From: Canariomyces notabilis
Lineage: Eukaryota > Ascomycota > Sordariomycetes > Sordariales > Chaetomiaceae
Reading direction: 5' to 3'
DNA: 64,000 nt
NCBI RefSeq assembly: GCF_033297395.1
Contig: NW_027041826.1
Span: 1,224,905-1,288,904 of the forward strand
Shown here: piece by piece, positions 1 to 11,655 of the stretch
How the letters are laid out: every line of letters starts with the position of its first letter
How positions within the stretch are numbered: position 1 is the first letter of the stretch
Made by a program: the position numbers and the translations under genes
Notes under the pieces: model-generated
What the model was told of the DNA's origin: nothing
The model's input: only the letters and a program-made list of their open reading frames with translations
Database searches by the model: none

Positions 1-640
1 TCTCCTGGAATCCCTGGGGCGATCATGGTTAGCGAACATGGAGTCTCTCTGAGTCGAGAGCAGATGATGGCTCTGCAACAGCCGCAGAATTTGAGCTTCG
101 CGGCCCATAGGTCGCGGCCCAATTCGCCGGGCATTGCCGTGCAGAACTATGGCCCCGCTTTGGCCTTCACATCTCCACAGAATAACGGTTTCTTGAGCGC
201 CTATGACGGCGCACCTTCGCTTTTAAACAATGGACTGGCTCCAGTAAACCTGGCCCAATTTGGGCTGGGCGGTCACCACGAGGGTTATCATTCGGACCAT
301 TCGGAAATGGTCCGTGGCCGGTCTCCCCGTGGACGGAGAGGCACCTCGAAGCCGCCGGAGGATCCGACGGATCCGTCTCTTCTGCAGGATATCCCTAGCT
401 GGCTGCGGAGCCTACGCCTGCACAAATACACGGACAACCTCAAAGATATGAAGTGGACGGATCTCATTGAGCTGGACGACAAGCAGCTTGAAGAGCGTGG
501 CGTCAATGCGCTGGGTGCTAGACGCAAGATGCTCAAGGTCTTTGAGCAGGTCAAGGGTAGGTACCGCAACTTCGAATGCCGGGAGAACAAAGCGCTAATA
601 CCGGTTAACAGAAGCCCGCAACGAGGGGAAGCTGGGCTAG
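1..640 (+). CDS. vts1: Vts1-like SAM-domain RNA-binding protein, 3' part (5' end outside window)
   Basis: The frame is open from base 1, so the gene begins upstream; the ATG at 25 is probably internal. Exon 1 runs to 556, an intron spans 557-611 (GTAGGT..AACAG), and a short last exon ends at the TAG at 638-640 with the residues EARNEGKLG. The SAM domain lies at about 379-555 (SLLQDIPSWLRSLRLHKYT, then the LxxMxWxDLxxLDDxxLEExGVxALGARRKML pattern), directly before the C-terminus, which is the layout of fungal Vts1. Known family role: Vts1/Smaug SAM domains bind hairpin loops in mRNAs and promote deadenylation and decay in the cytoplasm. The part before the SAM domain is low-complexity. Reading through the intron would give another C-terminus; the spliced end fits the family better. 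Confidence 0.88.
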
Positions 641-1831
641 TGGCTCTCCAGACGACCTACGAAGCGGGAAAGATTGATCAATACAGGAATCTATATTAGA
701 GACGCAACGGCAAGCGGTATGGCATTTTCTTGAGCAGGCCAACCGCCCTTGCGGGCAGATCTCTGGGGATCTGGGAGATATGCGTGGATAAAAGTGACTG
801 AGGTCCGCTCAGTGAATTTTGAACGAGCGTTTTGAGCCGAGTTCTTTGCTCTTAGGGCAGCTACTGATGCAATTGATGTATTTGTATGTTCCGGGACCAA
901 TCAGTGGCCAAGGGAGTTTGTTTGACGTGATGCCATAACCGCCAGACGTAGGGAGTATATTGACGGTTAGTTACCCTCGTCTGGGCCTGGTAAGGACGAA
1001 TTGCAATGGCTGGTCTGCATTTGCTCGTTTTATGTATCTTGAGCAGCCCTGGAATCCGAAGTAACAGAAGGTCATGCCATGAGCCGATACAGGCACCGCC
1101 TTCTAATCACCCGAGTAGGTGCGATGGGCTAAGTGACTACCTACCCGACAGTCAGCACCTTGACTTGTATCCCCAGGGCAGAGAGGAAGGAACTGGCGTC
1201 CACATGTAGGTGACACTCTTCAGGGCCTGTGCCTTGCCCTATACCAAGCGTGATAACCGGTCGCTACAATGATGACAACCTTATTAGTGATACTGTGCTT
1301 GTTGTTTGGCTTGCGATTGCTGGTGCTGGTTTGCACTGGTGCCGGAAACAGGGTTAGGGTTTACACAGCCGATTGGGCTAATTCATACTCGAATCCAAGG
1401 TCATCCTTTCTTTCCATACGGACTTCCTTTGTGATAATGTGGGAACTGAACAATTCCACATCCGTAAGTGGAATTCAACACTTCAAACTTTGCTTTCCAT
1501 CCTTGCAAGCCAATCTTGCCAAGCATCGCAATCAGCTTCTCTCAGCAACCTATACGCCTCGAAATGGTTGGTTGACCAATTTGAGATTTTCTTGCATGAA
1601 CGATTACCTATTTGGGGCCCATGAGTCCCGTAGGCAAAGGTCATAGATATTCACGGAGCTTGGGAAAGTTCAGAATATTTGCGCCCAGCTTTAGACCAAG
1701 GGTGAATAGGCGGTACTCTCCGCTCAAGTCCTCAGTATCCCTGGTATCTTTCCCTCCATTCAGCGTCCGAGCTCACTTTATGTGAAGCACCGCACCAGTT
1801 GGCAACCCCCTGAGCACGCTGCCGTCGAAGC
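641..1831. other. Intergenic, no gene recognised
   Basis: About 1.2 kb holding the 3' flank of the vts1-like gene and the 5' flank of the TFIIIC subunit gene. Short open frames here (for example around 1006-1209 and 1269-1646) show no recognisable domain and no splice-supported extension. No tRNA-like B box was seen. Confidence 0.6.
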
Positions 1832-4800
1832 ATGGATGGGATGGACATGGATCAGCCGGCCGCGGCCACGGCATACACGGCCGACAACTTCCAGATGGCG
1901 ATGGTGGACCCAAGCCTATACCAGCAAGACGGGCTGGAACAGGATCTTGCAGCAGAGGACGACCATGAGGACGATGTAGCCAGCGACATATCTGCCGACT
2001 CCGACGCCCTCGAGCTGCGTGCCGAGGTTGAGCGGTTCGACCTCCAACAAGAGGCCTTTGTGGCTCGGCAGCGAGCTGAAGCGTCTGGAATACCCTACCA
2101 GCCGCCGCCACCTCGCAAACCGGGCAGAGGACCCGGCCGGAAGCCAAAGAGGGTTCTGGGTCCACGGAAACCGGCAAAGCCGCCCCCCGAGATCCAGTTC
2201 CGTCTCTCCCTAGCCAACGAAGCCTTCCAGCAAAAGGACTATGACAGGACCATGGCCCAGCTGAGCGAGATCATCCGCATCAATAGCGAGGTCTTCCACG
2301 CCTGGACCCTCCTCTCGACAGTGCACGAGACACTCGGGAACCGAGAGCAGGCCATCTGGTGCCGCATCACAGCCGCCCATCTGACCCCAAGGGATGTGCA
2401 GCAGTGGATTAGTACGGCCGAGTATGCGCTCGAGTCCATGGAGAATCTCGAGGACGGGTCCGAGAAGGACGCCGTGCTCACTCGGGCGTACGCCTGCTAC
2501 ACGCAGGCGCTTGAGACGGACAGATCCAACATCATCGCGCGTACAGGGAGGGCCGATGTGATCATGCTGCAGGGCAATGCGAACAAGGCGTTAATCGAGT
2601 ACCAGAAGGCCCTGAACTACCGGCCTTGGAACATTCGCACGGTGCGCAATATTGCAGATGTCGCGCTCGACGTCAAGGACCCGAGAAAGAGTGCCGAGGT
2701 GGCCAAGGGGGCATACCGTCGCCTCATTGACCACCTCCAGGCGACGGGGACGTTCGACGCCGAAGAGGGTAGCTTTGAGTGGTCGGATCTGCGAATCTAT
2801 CTCGAATTCTTTACAATCCTCGAGCAATGGCAAGAAGGCGCTCAGGAGCTCAAGGAGATTTCGCGCTGGCTGCTGGGTCGGAGAGCAGAGTCCCACTGGG
2901 ACCAGTGGGTTGATGATGATAGGGAGTGGGATATATACGACGACAGACGCCTCGTGGTGCCCGGGTTCGAACCAGCTCGATTCCCACAGGAGAGCTACGG
3001 GCAGGGGCTGCCGATTGATCTGCGTGCGAAGCTCTTTGTTTACAGGAGCAAACTCGGCTTTGAGTACGAGGCCAACTTGCACCTGCAGATGCTCGACCCC
3101 ACGAGACCAGAATCCTTTATGGACTTCCCGGATTGTCTCAAGGAAATAGCTGTCTCGCTGCTGGATCGCGACAGGGCTGACGACGCTATCCGTTATCTCG
3201 ATCTCTACAGACACATAGCAACTACAACCGGAGACGTTGCTTTGGATGCCGAATTTCTTGTTTGCCAAGGCCGGTGCCATATTGCGTTTGGCGAGAAAGC
3301 TGCCGCCGAGGAGTGCTTCATTGCAGCAATTCAAGAGGACGAAGACCAAATCGAGGCTCGCGTGCAGCTGGCGAATATGTACGAAGGTGTGGAGGAACAA
3401 GAGGGTCGAGAGGAAGCCTTTCTTTTGATTCGGGAAGCCTTGAATCTGGAGGCGAGACGCGGTGATGGAGTTAGGAGACGTCGCGGTCCGTATGGCCCGC
3501 GGAAACCTAGGGATGGACAGCCTCAAAAGCCGAGGGACCCGAACAGGAAATCGAAATATGTGCCTCGTCGGCTCATCAATGCCGAGAAGAGGAGGCAACA
3601 AGACCTCGAAATGACGGCCGAAGCAGCCAAGAACTTCCAGCTGTTGAAGGAGTTCGAGGAGCGCGCTCTTAAAGGGGATGAGCAGGCCAAGGCGGGCTGG
3701 ATGAAAGCGGCGAAGGACCTTGTGGACGACTTCCGATCGTACAAGCAGTTCTACCCCTGGGAGAAATACATCAGATATCTAGGCTACACATCCAATGTCC
3801 AAGGGGGGCAGGCTGCTGTTCCAGCCCGGAATCTGAAGCTCGCGGCTATGGAAGAGCGATTGCGTCAGCGTATGTAACTCCTTGCCGCCCTTGTTGCCCA
3901 GATCACCGCTAACCATAAGACCAGATCTCGCGCCCACCGATGGTCAAGAGCAAGGCATCAAGCTGCCCATCAAGTTTCCCTCAGAGCACCGAGGCATCCC
4001 CTTCGATACGTGGCTCGATATTTTCCTCAACTACGCTTTTGCTCTCGTCCGCTCGGGTCAGCACCGGGAAGCCTACGTTGTCTGCCACGCTGCGCGGGAT
4101 TCGGTCGTGTGGACATCGCCCGAAACCACCTTCCTGATCCACGTGGCCTGGGCCTCTTGTGCCGTCTACGCGGGCGACGAAGAGACGTGCGTGGCCATCG
4201 CCCGCTACTTCATGCGCGACTACATGCCGGGGACGGACTCGTACCGCATGTTCTCGGCCATGTGCCGCGTCTGCCAGACGCCGGTGTCCTGGTACACGTC
4301 TGGGCCAGCCCAGAAGTTCATTCTCCGCCAGATCAAAACCATGGACAACATTGTTATGCGAAAGACCGAGACAGGCGTGGGGAATACCGAAACCGACGAC
4401 GGCGGCGACGACGACGACGTCATAGGCCTCGACGTTTGCCTCCTCACCATCTACGGCCACATCCTCTTCACCACGACGAGCTACACTTACGCGCTGTCGT
4501 ACTTTGCGCGCGCCGCCTCGCTCGACCCGTCCAACTGCATGATCAACCTCAGCACGGCCCTCGCCTACATCCACTACGCGCTCAAGCGCCAGGCCACCAA
4601 CAGGCAGTACCTTCTCACCCAGGGGTTCGCCTTCTTGTTCCGCTACTACCGCGACCGCCTGCGCGCGTCGCCGCACAGCCCCGCCCAGAGGCAGGAGGCG
4701 CACTACAACGTCGCCAGGGCCTACTCGCTTATCGGGCTGGGCAACCTGGCGGTCGAGTACTACAGCAAGGTGCTAGAGGAGGCCGAAGGGGTCAGGGAAA

Positions 4801-4943
4801 GGGAAAGATTGTTGGGTGGTGTGCCCATGGGGAGTGAGGACCTGACGGTGGAAGCGGCGTATAATATGCGGAGTATGTGTTATTTGCTCGGGGATGTGGA
4901 GGGCGCGAGGGCGGTGGCGGAGAGGTGGTTGGTTTTGGAGTGA
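1832..4943 (+). CDS. sfc4: TFIIIC TPR subunit (Sfc4 / tau131-like)
   Basis: Two exons, 1832-3869 and 3925-4943, joined across a 55-nt intron (GTATGT..ACCAG, branch-like GCTAACC at 3908) give about 1018 residues, near the usual size of this subunit. The N-terminus is acidic (AAEDDHEDD), followed by a basic Pro-rich stretch (RKPGRGPGRKPKR) and then tetratricopeptide repeats: FRLSLANEAFQQKDYDRTMAQL, AWTLLSTVHETLGNREQA and others. A second TPR block lies in exon 2. A strongly basic linker (RRRRGPYGPRKPRD..) separates the two blocks. Known role: tau131/Sfc4 is the TFIIIC subunit that bridges A-box-bound TFIIIC to TFIIIB for RNA polymerase III transcription of tRNA and 5S genes. The start is the first ATG of the open frame; an ATG at 1782 is in another frame. 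Confidence 0.88.
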
Positions 4944-7900
4944 TGGGATAGGGGTTGCTTTTATCTCAAGTGGTCTCATCGGCAGATTGATCGCGCATGG
5001 TACATACATATAGGCGTCGGTTTGCGGACTTGCTGGGTTTGGTGAGGTACGGCGGTAGCATTCAATGGAGTTCTGGGCTTCGATACCCTGAGGGTCCTTT
5101 TCTCCACGTTAGCGGGTGAAGATGGCTGCGCGGCCACCCGTGGTTAGTGAAGGGATGTTCGATGCTCTATGGAATGAACGAAGGCTGCGATTTAAACCCC
5201 CTTGTTGAGGATGAGCTCCGTATGGATTGACCCAAGTCACCCACCGAAGCTCTGCTGAGGAAAACCCTCTGGAGCGTGGCATGTTCAACATAATGCCATC
5301 ATCCCTCACGAGCAATCCTGTCCCATCTATCAAGGGGCCAACCGGCGAAAACACGGAGCCCCCAATTTTAGGGTGCCTACCTGCACGTGGCCGTCAGATG
5401 TTCCAACCCATTGGGGCGACCAAGTCGGCCGACGACTGGGACAACAATCCGTGGCACGACGCTTGCTCCGGGAGCGAGCGAGTGGCGTCAGGGGGCCAAC
5501 AAGGGAGAGAGGAAAAGGAAGGAGGAAAAACAAGGAGGTGGAAAATGAAACATTTCAAGATCTGGATCTAATTACTAGTGTGGTGTACAGTAGGAACGTT
5601 AGTTGGATCGACGACTTCGGCCTTTCACATATGCACACCTCGTCGACTCCAACCCTAATTCCAGCGACGTCACAATAGGAATAGGGGCTACTCCGTCTAT
5701 ACACATACAGTAAGTAGTAGTTTGTATCCGCACCGTTCGCCTTTGTCTTGGACCTCGGCGACTGCAGTCAAACCTGCAATTGGCGTTTGGATCTCTTACA
5801 GCCAATTTGATCATTACTGCATGAACGTCCAGTATACCTAACAGTATACTGGTGCGGGCAGCCCTCGGGGATGGTTGAGAGAGCAACTACCAGATGGGAT
5901 GCTGCAGGTTGTATGCTCTGCATGACGGGGGCGCTTCTTTTTGGAGGACAATCATGAAAGCGGCCAGGAAGGAACCCTGCACCCGCTGTCGGACAAGATC
6001 AATCATCAAGGAGTGCAAAGGGGAGACGGTCCATAATCGGGTCCGCGAAGAGTCGAGGTCAGATGCATTCGTACAACGTCGCTTGACATATATGCGTAGT
6101 TGGGCATTCCTGACAAGTCAACCTGAAGAGAAGGAGAATCGGCGCCTTGGGCAACTTCCGCTTCTCCCATTACCTGAGCGATATTCCAAGAGAGGTCTAT
6201 GGATGATTCATTGGGTTTCCTCGGGGCTGGTAGAGCGAGAAACTGCCATTGGGTCCAGATTATCCGTAACTCAACACCGGGTCTCAAGAGCTGCTGATGG
6301 CCACGTCACTGAGACTATTGAGTTTACTGAACAGACACGCTGCATACAAACCAATCAGATACCTGTCGTTGTGTGCCGGTTCAAGTTGTGAGCAAGCGAC
6401 AGGCTACACACGGTAGACTGTAGTTGGGTAGGTAATTCAGGTAGTCTTCCGAGTTTCTTCTTCAATCTGCTTCCCGTTGAATGCCCGCTTCGTAGGGAAC
6501 ATGCTACTGTAAGTTGGTGTTGTAGCTGCAAAAGAGAGGAGAACGCCGCCCACGCCTCATTTCTGATCCTTACCTGGGGTCTTTTCAGATCCTCCTTCTT
6601 TCTGAGTCTGTGCCTTCGTATCTGTAGAAGTGTCTATGTCCTGACTACACGCTGAGGTCAGCAACGTCACCAAGTTAGGGACATCACCATGTTGTCAACA
6701 GAGTTGGGCGGCAGAGTATTGTTACAAATACAATACCACCTGGCTTTCGGTGTGTAGATGTTATGCCCAGGACGGATTCATGGTTATAACATAACTTCGC
6801 GATGCAAGGGTGAAAGACAATCCAAGATGGAAAAGTGAAAAAGTGAAACGAAACAAGCACAGGCCCTGTCAAGACCTGTCAAAAGTGGCTCCAAAAGGGA
6901 AAGTCCAGGAAAGGTCGCATTTGGTTTAGGTTGATTATAAGGTTACCTTTGATAGTCCGTACAAAAATGTTAGTTCAGTGCACTCAATAACCCCCCGCTA
7001 GCGTGTTTCACCAAGAAGCCTTCGGGCGCCAAACCCAACTCGTTGACAAGCTGAGCCGCCGGACGGTTTGAATTTTGAAGACTGGAATCGAGTCTGTCAT
7101 TCCAATTCTCTCTGCCAGGAGATGATGGGCTTTACCTCTGTAGCCTGGGGAAACACCAAACATGATGAGGCAAATCGCAAGCCCCTGTCAAATTTCAAAA
7201 TTGGATGAGGACATTCGTAAGTATGATGTAGTTCAGAGAGGAATCATGTAAGCATATAAAGTGTAGCTCCATCCTCGTTGTTACATAGCCTCGATAGCGT
7301 GTGGAAACGCTGTTACCTAGCCCCACAGAAAAGTTCCAGGCCATTCAGGGTTCGATTGAGCCACCCGGTCGGGCCGTTCACGGTGGAGATGGCAGCATGT
7401 TCTGATGAACTTCTGTCCCATGCTATGAGCAGCACATGGGACGAGATGCAAACAGCACCTGCAATCCCAGTATTTACAGACCTTTTAACGGCTGCGCATA
7501 GCCTCAAGGTTCAGATAGTCCCCTTTCCGTATGGCATGATATTCACCATCTGAGAGTATATCCTCTGTAAGCTTGCAACTCTGTCGCAGTTATTGTCCAC
7601 TACGGTACTAACTCAGCCAGGTACCGACTTAAAAGGCGTCGGCTCTCCGCCTCCTCCGTCAAGGCCGGTAGTGAACACCCAAATCTGGTGTGGCAACTTT
7701 AATAAGAATTTTTTCCTCCATCCTGCTAATTATCCCGCGCCAATGCAGGCACCAAGCTTTGCAGGTTTGCCGACCAATAGAGACCCTCGCTCGGGCTGCA
7801 AGACGCAGGTACGCAAACAAGGCAAGGCAAAGGCAAAGGGCGATGACTTGTTGTCCCTGCCAAGGATCTGCTTTCCGCCGATACCGATGCACCCTGGTGG

Positions 7901-8384
7901 GCCTGGGCGTTTGCCAGCCGCCCTCCGCCTTCGTTTCCCGTCTCCCCTCACTTACACGTGTACTAAGTGATCACTCCATACGGTAGTTCAACCTGTTGTC
8001 GCTCACTTCACCGCAGCGTCTTCCACGCTCATTCATCTCACCTCTTGACGTCTCCTAGCGAGAGGTTGAGATTCACTCAACGTCGTCTTACCAACCGTCA
8101 ATTGCCAAACATGTTGGCGATGTGTAACTGCGTGAAAGGGGCAAAAGAAGACCCATGTTCTGGGCCCCCCTCCTCTACGTAGCATGCTACCATGATAGGT
8201 TAGAAGCTGTGACCCTGTGAAGATCAAAGGCCTGGGTTGCAAGGATGGAGGAGTCCGCCCTGACCACGTCCCAGCACATCCACATCCACACCAGCCAAAT
8301 TGTGCCTGCCAAGACGTGCCAACGAGCCCATGCAGATGAGCGGATTTCATCACCATTCAGCTGAGGCCTGGGTGCCACAACTGC
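4944..8384. other. Long intergenic stretch, no gene recognised
   Basis: About 3.4 kb without a convincing coding region. Open frames at 5109-5354 (-), 5227-5571 (+), 5894-6391 (+) and 7593-7970 (+) overlap one another on opposite strands and carry no recognisable motif or splice-consistent extension. The right end is presumably upstream regulatory sequence of the secreted DUF1996/WSC gene. A non-coding transcript cannot be ruled out from sequence alone. Confidence 0.5.
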
Positions 8385-8390
8385 TATAAA
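8385..8390 (+). promoter_or_regulatory. TATA box candidate for the DUF1996/WSC gene
   Basis: TATAAA lies in the context CTGCTATAAACCGGG, about 510 bp before the ATG at 8900 and about 35 bp before a pyrimidine-rich tract. If used, it implies a 5' leader of roughly 480 nt. Confidence 0.4.
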
Positions 8391-8425
8391 CCGGGCTTCC
8401 ATCTCATCCGGCCGCGGTTCCGGTC

Positions 8426-8466
8426 CTCTCTCTCTCTTCCCCCCTCCCCCACCCTCCTTCTCTCTC
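8426..8466 (+). promoter_or_regulatory. Pyrimidine-rich tract in core promoter / leader
   Basis: A run of almost only C and T (CTCTCTCTCTC followed by C-rich and CTT blocks) follows the TATA candidate. CT-rich tracts near transcription starts are common in strongly expressed genes of filamentous ascomycetes, so it probably marks the start region. Many further pyrimidine stretches continue to 8700. Confidence 0.4.
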
Positions 8467-8899
8467 AACTTGTCGCTGGGCTTTCAGACGTTCCCTTCTC
8501 GGCACCTTTTGCCAGTCTCTCCTTTTCTGCTCGCGCATCAGCGCTTTGCTTCACATTCCTTTTTCCCATTCAAAAATTGAGCTGCTGAGCCTGCTTAGCA
8601 CGATCCAGTTCTTTTTCTCTCGCACGAGCTGCCGGTCTCGACTTCACACCTCCGTTGGATATCCCGAAGACAGGTGAACAAAAAGCTGCCAACAGCCCGT
8701 TGCTAGAAAACGTTATCCGGTGACAACTGGTGTTGGCACCTCGAGGCATCCCATTCTCTCAGTCCCAGCGACTCAAATTATCATTGCCAGCGTCATTTGA
8801 GGAGAACGGCTCCAGTGACTTATCTGTCGATCAAAACGATACCCCAAAACGATACCCATACAACTCTTCCCCCGAAACCTTGTTAGCGAAACCTGAGCG

Positions 8900-10786
8900 A
8901 TGCGTCTCTCAGTTGTTCTAGCGGCCTTGGTGGCCTCGGTTGCTGCCGCCAAGGACAAGCGCACCTTTGCCGTACTCCATCACTATGGAAATGGTCCTTT
9001 GACCACATGCCGCCTCGATCCCATTGTTTCTCCTGGCGGTCCCTCAGCCCATGTCCACACCGTCATGGGTGCAAGCAACTTTGGTCCCAATGTCACGGGC
9101 GAGTCCTTGAGACAGTCCAGCTGCACTACAGCTAAGCCTAAGGCCGACCTCAGCGCCTACTGGTTCCCAACTCTCTACTTCCGGGATCCCGACACCGGCC
9201 TTCTTGAGCAGGTCAAATTCTTCTACATGAACGTCTACTACTTGTAAGTCTCTGGGCCGTTCTGTTGTGGATGGAAGGACGCGAGCTGAGTTTCGCCTAG
9301 CTTTGAGCCCACAGACGACGACATCAAGGCCTTCCCTCTTGGCTTGCAAATTGTGAGCGGGAACGCCCAGCTGAGGTCAGCCCCCTCGAAATCTGGCGCT
9401 GCGCAGCTGGACCCCTCCAAGGGTCCCGTGCAGCCGGTCCAGATTACGTGCCCTCGCTCGGGTTTCAACCCGCCCAGCTGGCCCGCGAACTCTGATGGCT
9501 CCATGGCCGGTATTCAAGATCCGAACAACCAGGGCTCGGGCATCGGATTCCCTTTCCAGGACTGCGATGGATACGCTTCACCCATGCGTGTCGACGTGCA
9601 CTTCCCCTCGTGCTACGACCCTTCAGCCGGCTTGACTAACTATAAGAACAACATGCGGTTCCCCACGCCCGCTGCCGGCGGCAAGCAAAACTGCCCCCCT
9701 GGCTGGATCCACGTGCCCCACTTGTTTTTCGAGACGTACTGGGACACGCACGCCCTGAAGCCTCGGTTCGAGAAGCTGATTGGAAAGGCGAGTCCGTTTG
9801 TCTTTGCCAATGGCGACACCACTGGCTTCTCGGCCCACGCCGACTTCATCTCGGGCTGGGACGAGGAGGAGCTGCAGCACATCATCGACACCTGCGACGC
9901 TGGCCACGCCGGCCTCGAAAGCTGCCCTGGTCTGAAGTACGGCGTCAACGATGGCAGCAGCTCTTGCAACATTGAGTGCCCTGTCGACGAGCAGGTCGAT
10001 GGCAAGTTGGAGAAACTGCCCGGGAACAACCCCCTTGCCGGTTGGGGTCTTGGCGGCGGCGATGTTGTCGCACCAGTGCCCTCTTCGCCGGTTGCCAGTC
10101 AGCCCCCTGTCGTCGAGACAAAGTCGACATCAACCTCCAAGTCCGCTGCTGCCGTCGAGACGGAGTTGCCGTCTTCGAGTGCGGCCCCTGCACCAAGCTC
10201 GAACGTTGCGGCACCCGCTTCAAGTGAGAAGCCAAGCCCCTCTCACGCTGAAGGGGTCGCCACTGGCTCGCCCTCTCTTCAACCACAACCCACCGTCGTT
10301 CACGGCAAGACAAAGACGGTCTGGCAGACAGTTACTGCGTGGGCGACAGCGACCGTGTACGAGGGCGCTAGCGGCCCTGCCCCTACGCAGGTGAGCAAAG
10401 CCGGTGCCCAGATTGCCGACTTCAAGTACGTCGGGTGCTACAAGGATTCGAGCAGCCGGGTACTCAACGGCAAGGTCCTGCCCAACATTGGGTCGGTCAG
10501 CAATACTGCGTGCGTCAACTACTGCGCCTCCAAGGGCTTCAGCGTCGCCGCCACCGAGTACGGCGGCGAGTGCTTCTGCGGCAACAGCTTGACGACGGCC
10601 GATAAGCTGGACGAGTCCAAGTGCAGCATGGCGTGCAAGGGCCAGGCCAGCGAGACGTGCGGCGGCGACTGGGCCCTCTCGGTCTACACCAAGGGCGGCG
10701 CTGCCCCCTCCGTTTCCAAGCGAAGCGCGCACCAGCACAATCACTACATGCGCCATGCGCGGATACCCTCCCGCCACAGGAGATAG
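8900..10786 (+). CDS. Secreted DUF1996 protein with C-terminal WSC domain
   Basis: Two exons, 8900-9243 and 9301-10786, joined across a 57-nt intron (GTAAGT..CCTAG), give 609 residues. The N-terminus MRLSVVLAALVASVAAAKD is a clear signal peptide. The DUF1996 domain follows (HYGNGPLTTCRLDPIVSPG, HVHTVMGASNF, ..GLQIVSGNAQ.., GIGFPFQDCDGY, WIHVPHLFFETYWDTH). A Ser/Pro/Thr-rich linker, likely heavily O-glycosylated, covers about residues 375-480. A WSC domain of spaced cysteines follows (YVGCYKD, CVNYCASKGF, GECFCGNSL, CSMACKGQASETCGG). WSC domains are carbohydrate-binding or wall-stress-sensor modules. There is no transmembrane segment after the WSC, so the protein is predicted to be secreted or wall-associated, not a Wsc-type sensor. 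The molecular function of DUF1996 is not known to me. Confidence 0.88.
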
Positions 10787-11655
10787 ATGCTCTGCGGCTT
10801 TGGCGGCCATCTAGTGGGCTCTTTCTTCCATCCTTTTCGATTTTGTATACACATTCTCGCTCCATCTTGGCTGAGACGGAGCTTCTGTATTTGCTCGCTA
10901 TAGTTTCAGGATACCTTGGGGACAAACAGGTTAGAGGGATTAGGCCAGGAGCATTTCATATATGGGGACCCCTTTCGCCGTGCATCCATCATATCCATTC
11001 CACACGGCAGGGCACGGGTAGAAGACAGGCGCTAGATCCATTTGATTGGCGGTGGGAAAACAGTTTCTGGGATTCATGACGACACGAACTTACAACATTT
11101 TTGGACAGAATCTGGTTGGTCTCACGGGCCGTCGCCGGCTCGGAGTGAACTTGGGTTCCGAGCACATGTCCATCATCTTCACTTCTACACATGTATATGA
11201 TTATTTTTATTCTTTTGGGGTACGCGGACACTCGCGCCCCTGGACCTTCGCCGCCGGTTTTGAGCGGCGGAGTGATTTGGGAGGTTTTTAACAAGCGTTG
11301 TCTTGGATACTTGAAGCATACCATACAAATGACATTTGCTGCTCGTGGAGGGTAGATTCGATGCTCGAGTGAATGAACTTTATGATGAGTGGTGGTTCAG
11401 TGTAGAAACCCTAACCCCGAACGATGATTTTTACCATCTAAGTCATAATGTGGATTTCACTGATCCAGAGCATAAGTCACTCTTTCCTCTTCAAGCTCAG
11501 GAGATCATGCTCAACTCCGCCAACTCCTCACTTCAAGAAACAAACTACCTAAGAGGGATTGCCATGCAAACCTAGTTTGGCACCACGTTTGGCTAGGTGA
11601 AGTCCTGGACTCGACTGAGAACATTGTAAAAGAAGATCACTTCCAGGTCGTTGCC
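10787..11655. other. Intergenic, no gene recognised
   Basis: About 870 bp. It contains the 3' flank of the DUF1996/WSC gene and the 5' flank of the NSUN5-like gene. The small open frame at 11336-11575 begins with a non-ATG codon and shows no motif. Confidence 0.55.

Noticed and set aside
2591..3601. A 336-codon open frame on the minus strand
   Set aside because: It is antisense to the TFIIIC subunit exon, has no recognisable motif, and the sense frame has clear TPRs.
5894..6391. 165-codon plus-strand open frame with a CTRCRTRS-like cysteine cluster
   Set aside because: Cysteine spacing does not fit a Zn2Cys6 or zinc-finger motif, there is no splice extension, and an antisense frame overlaps.
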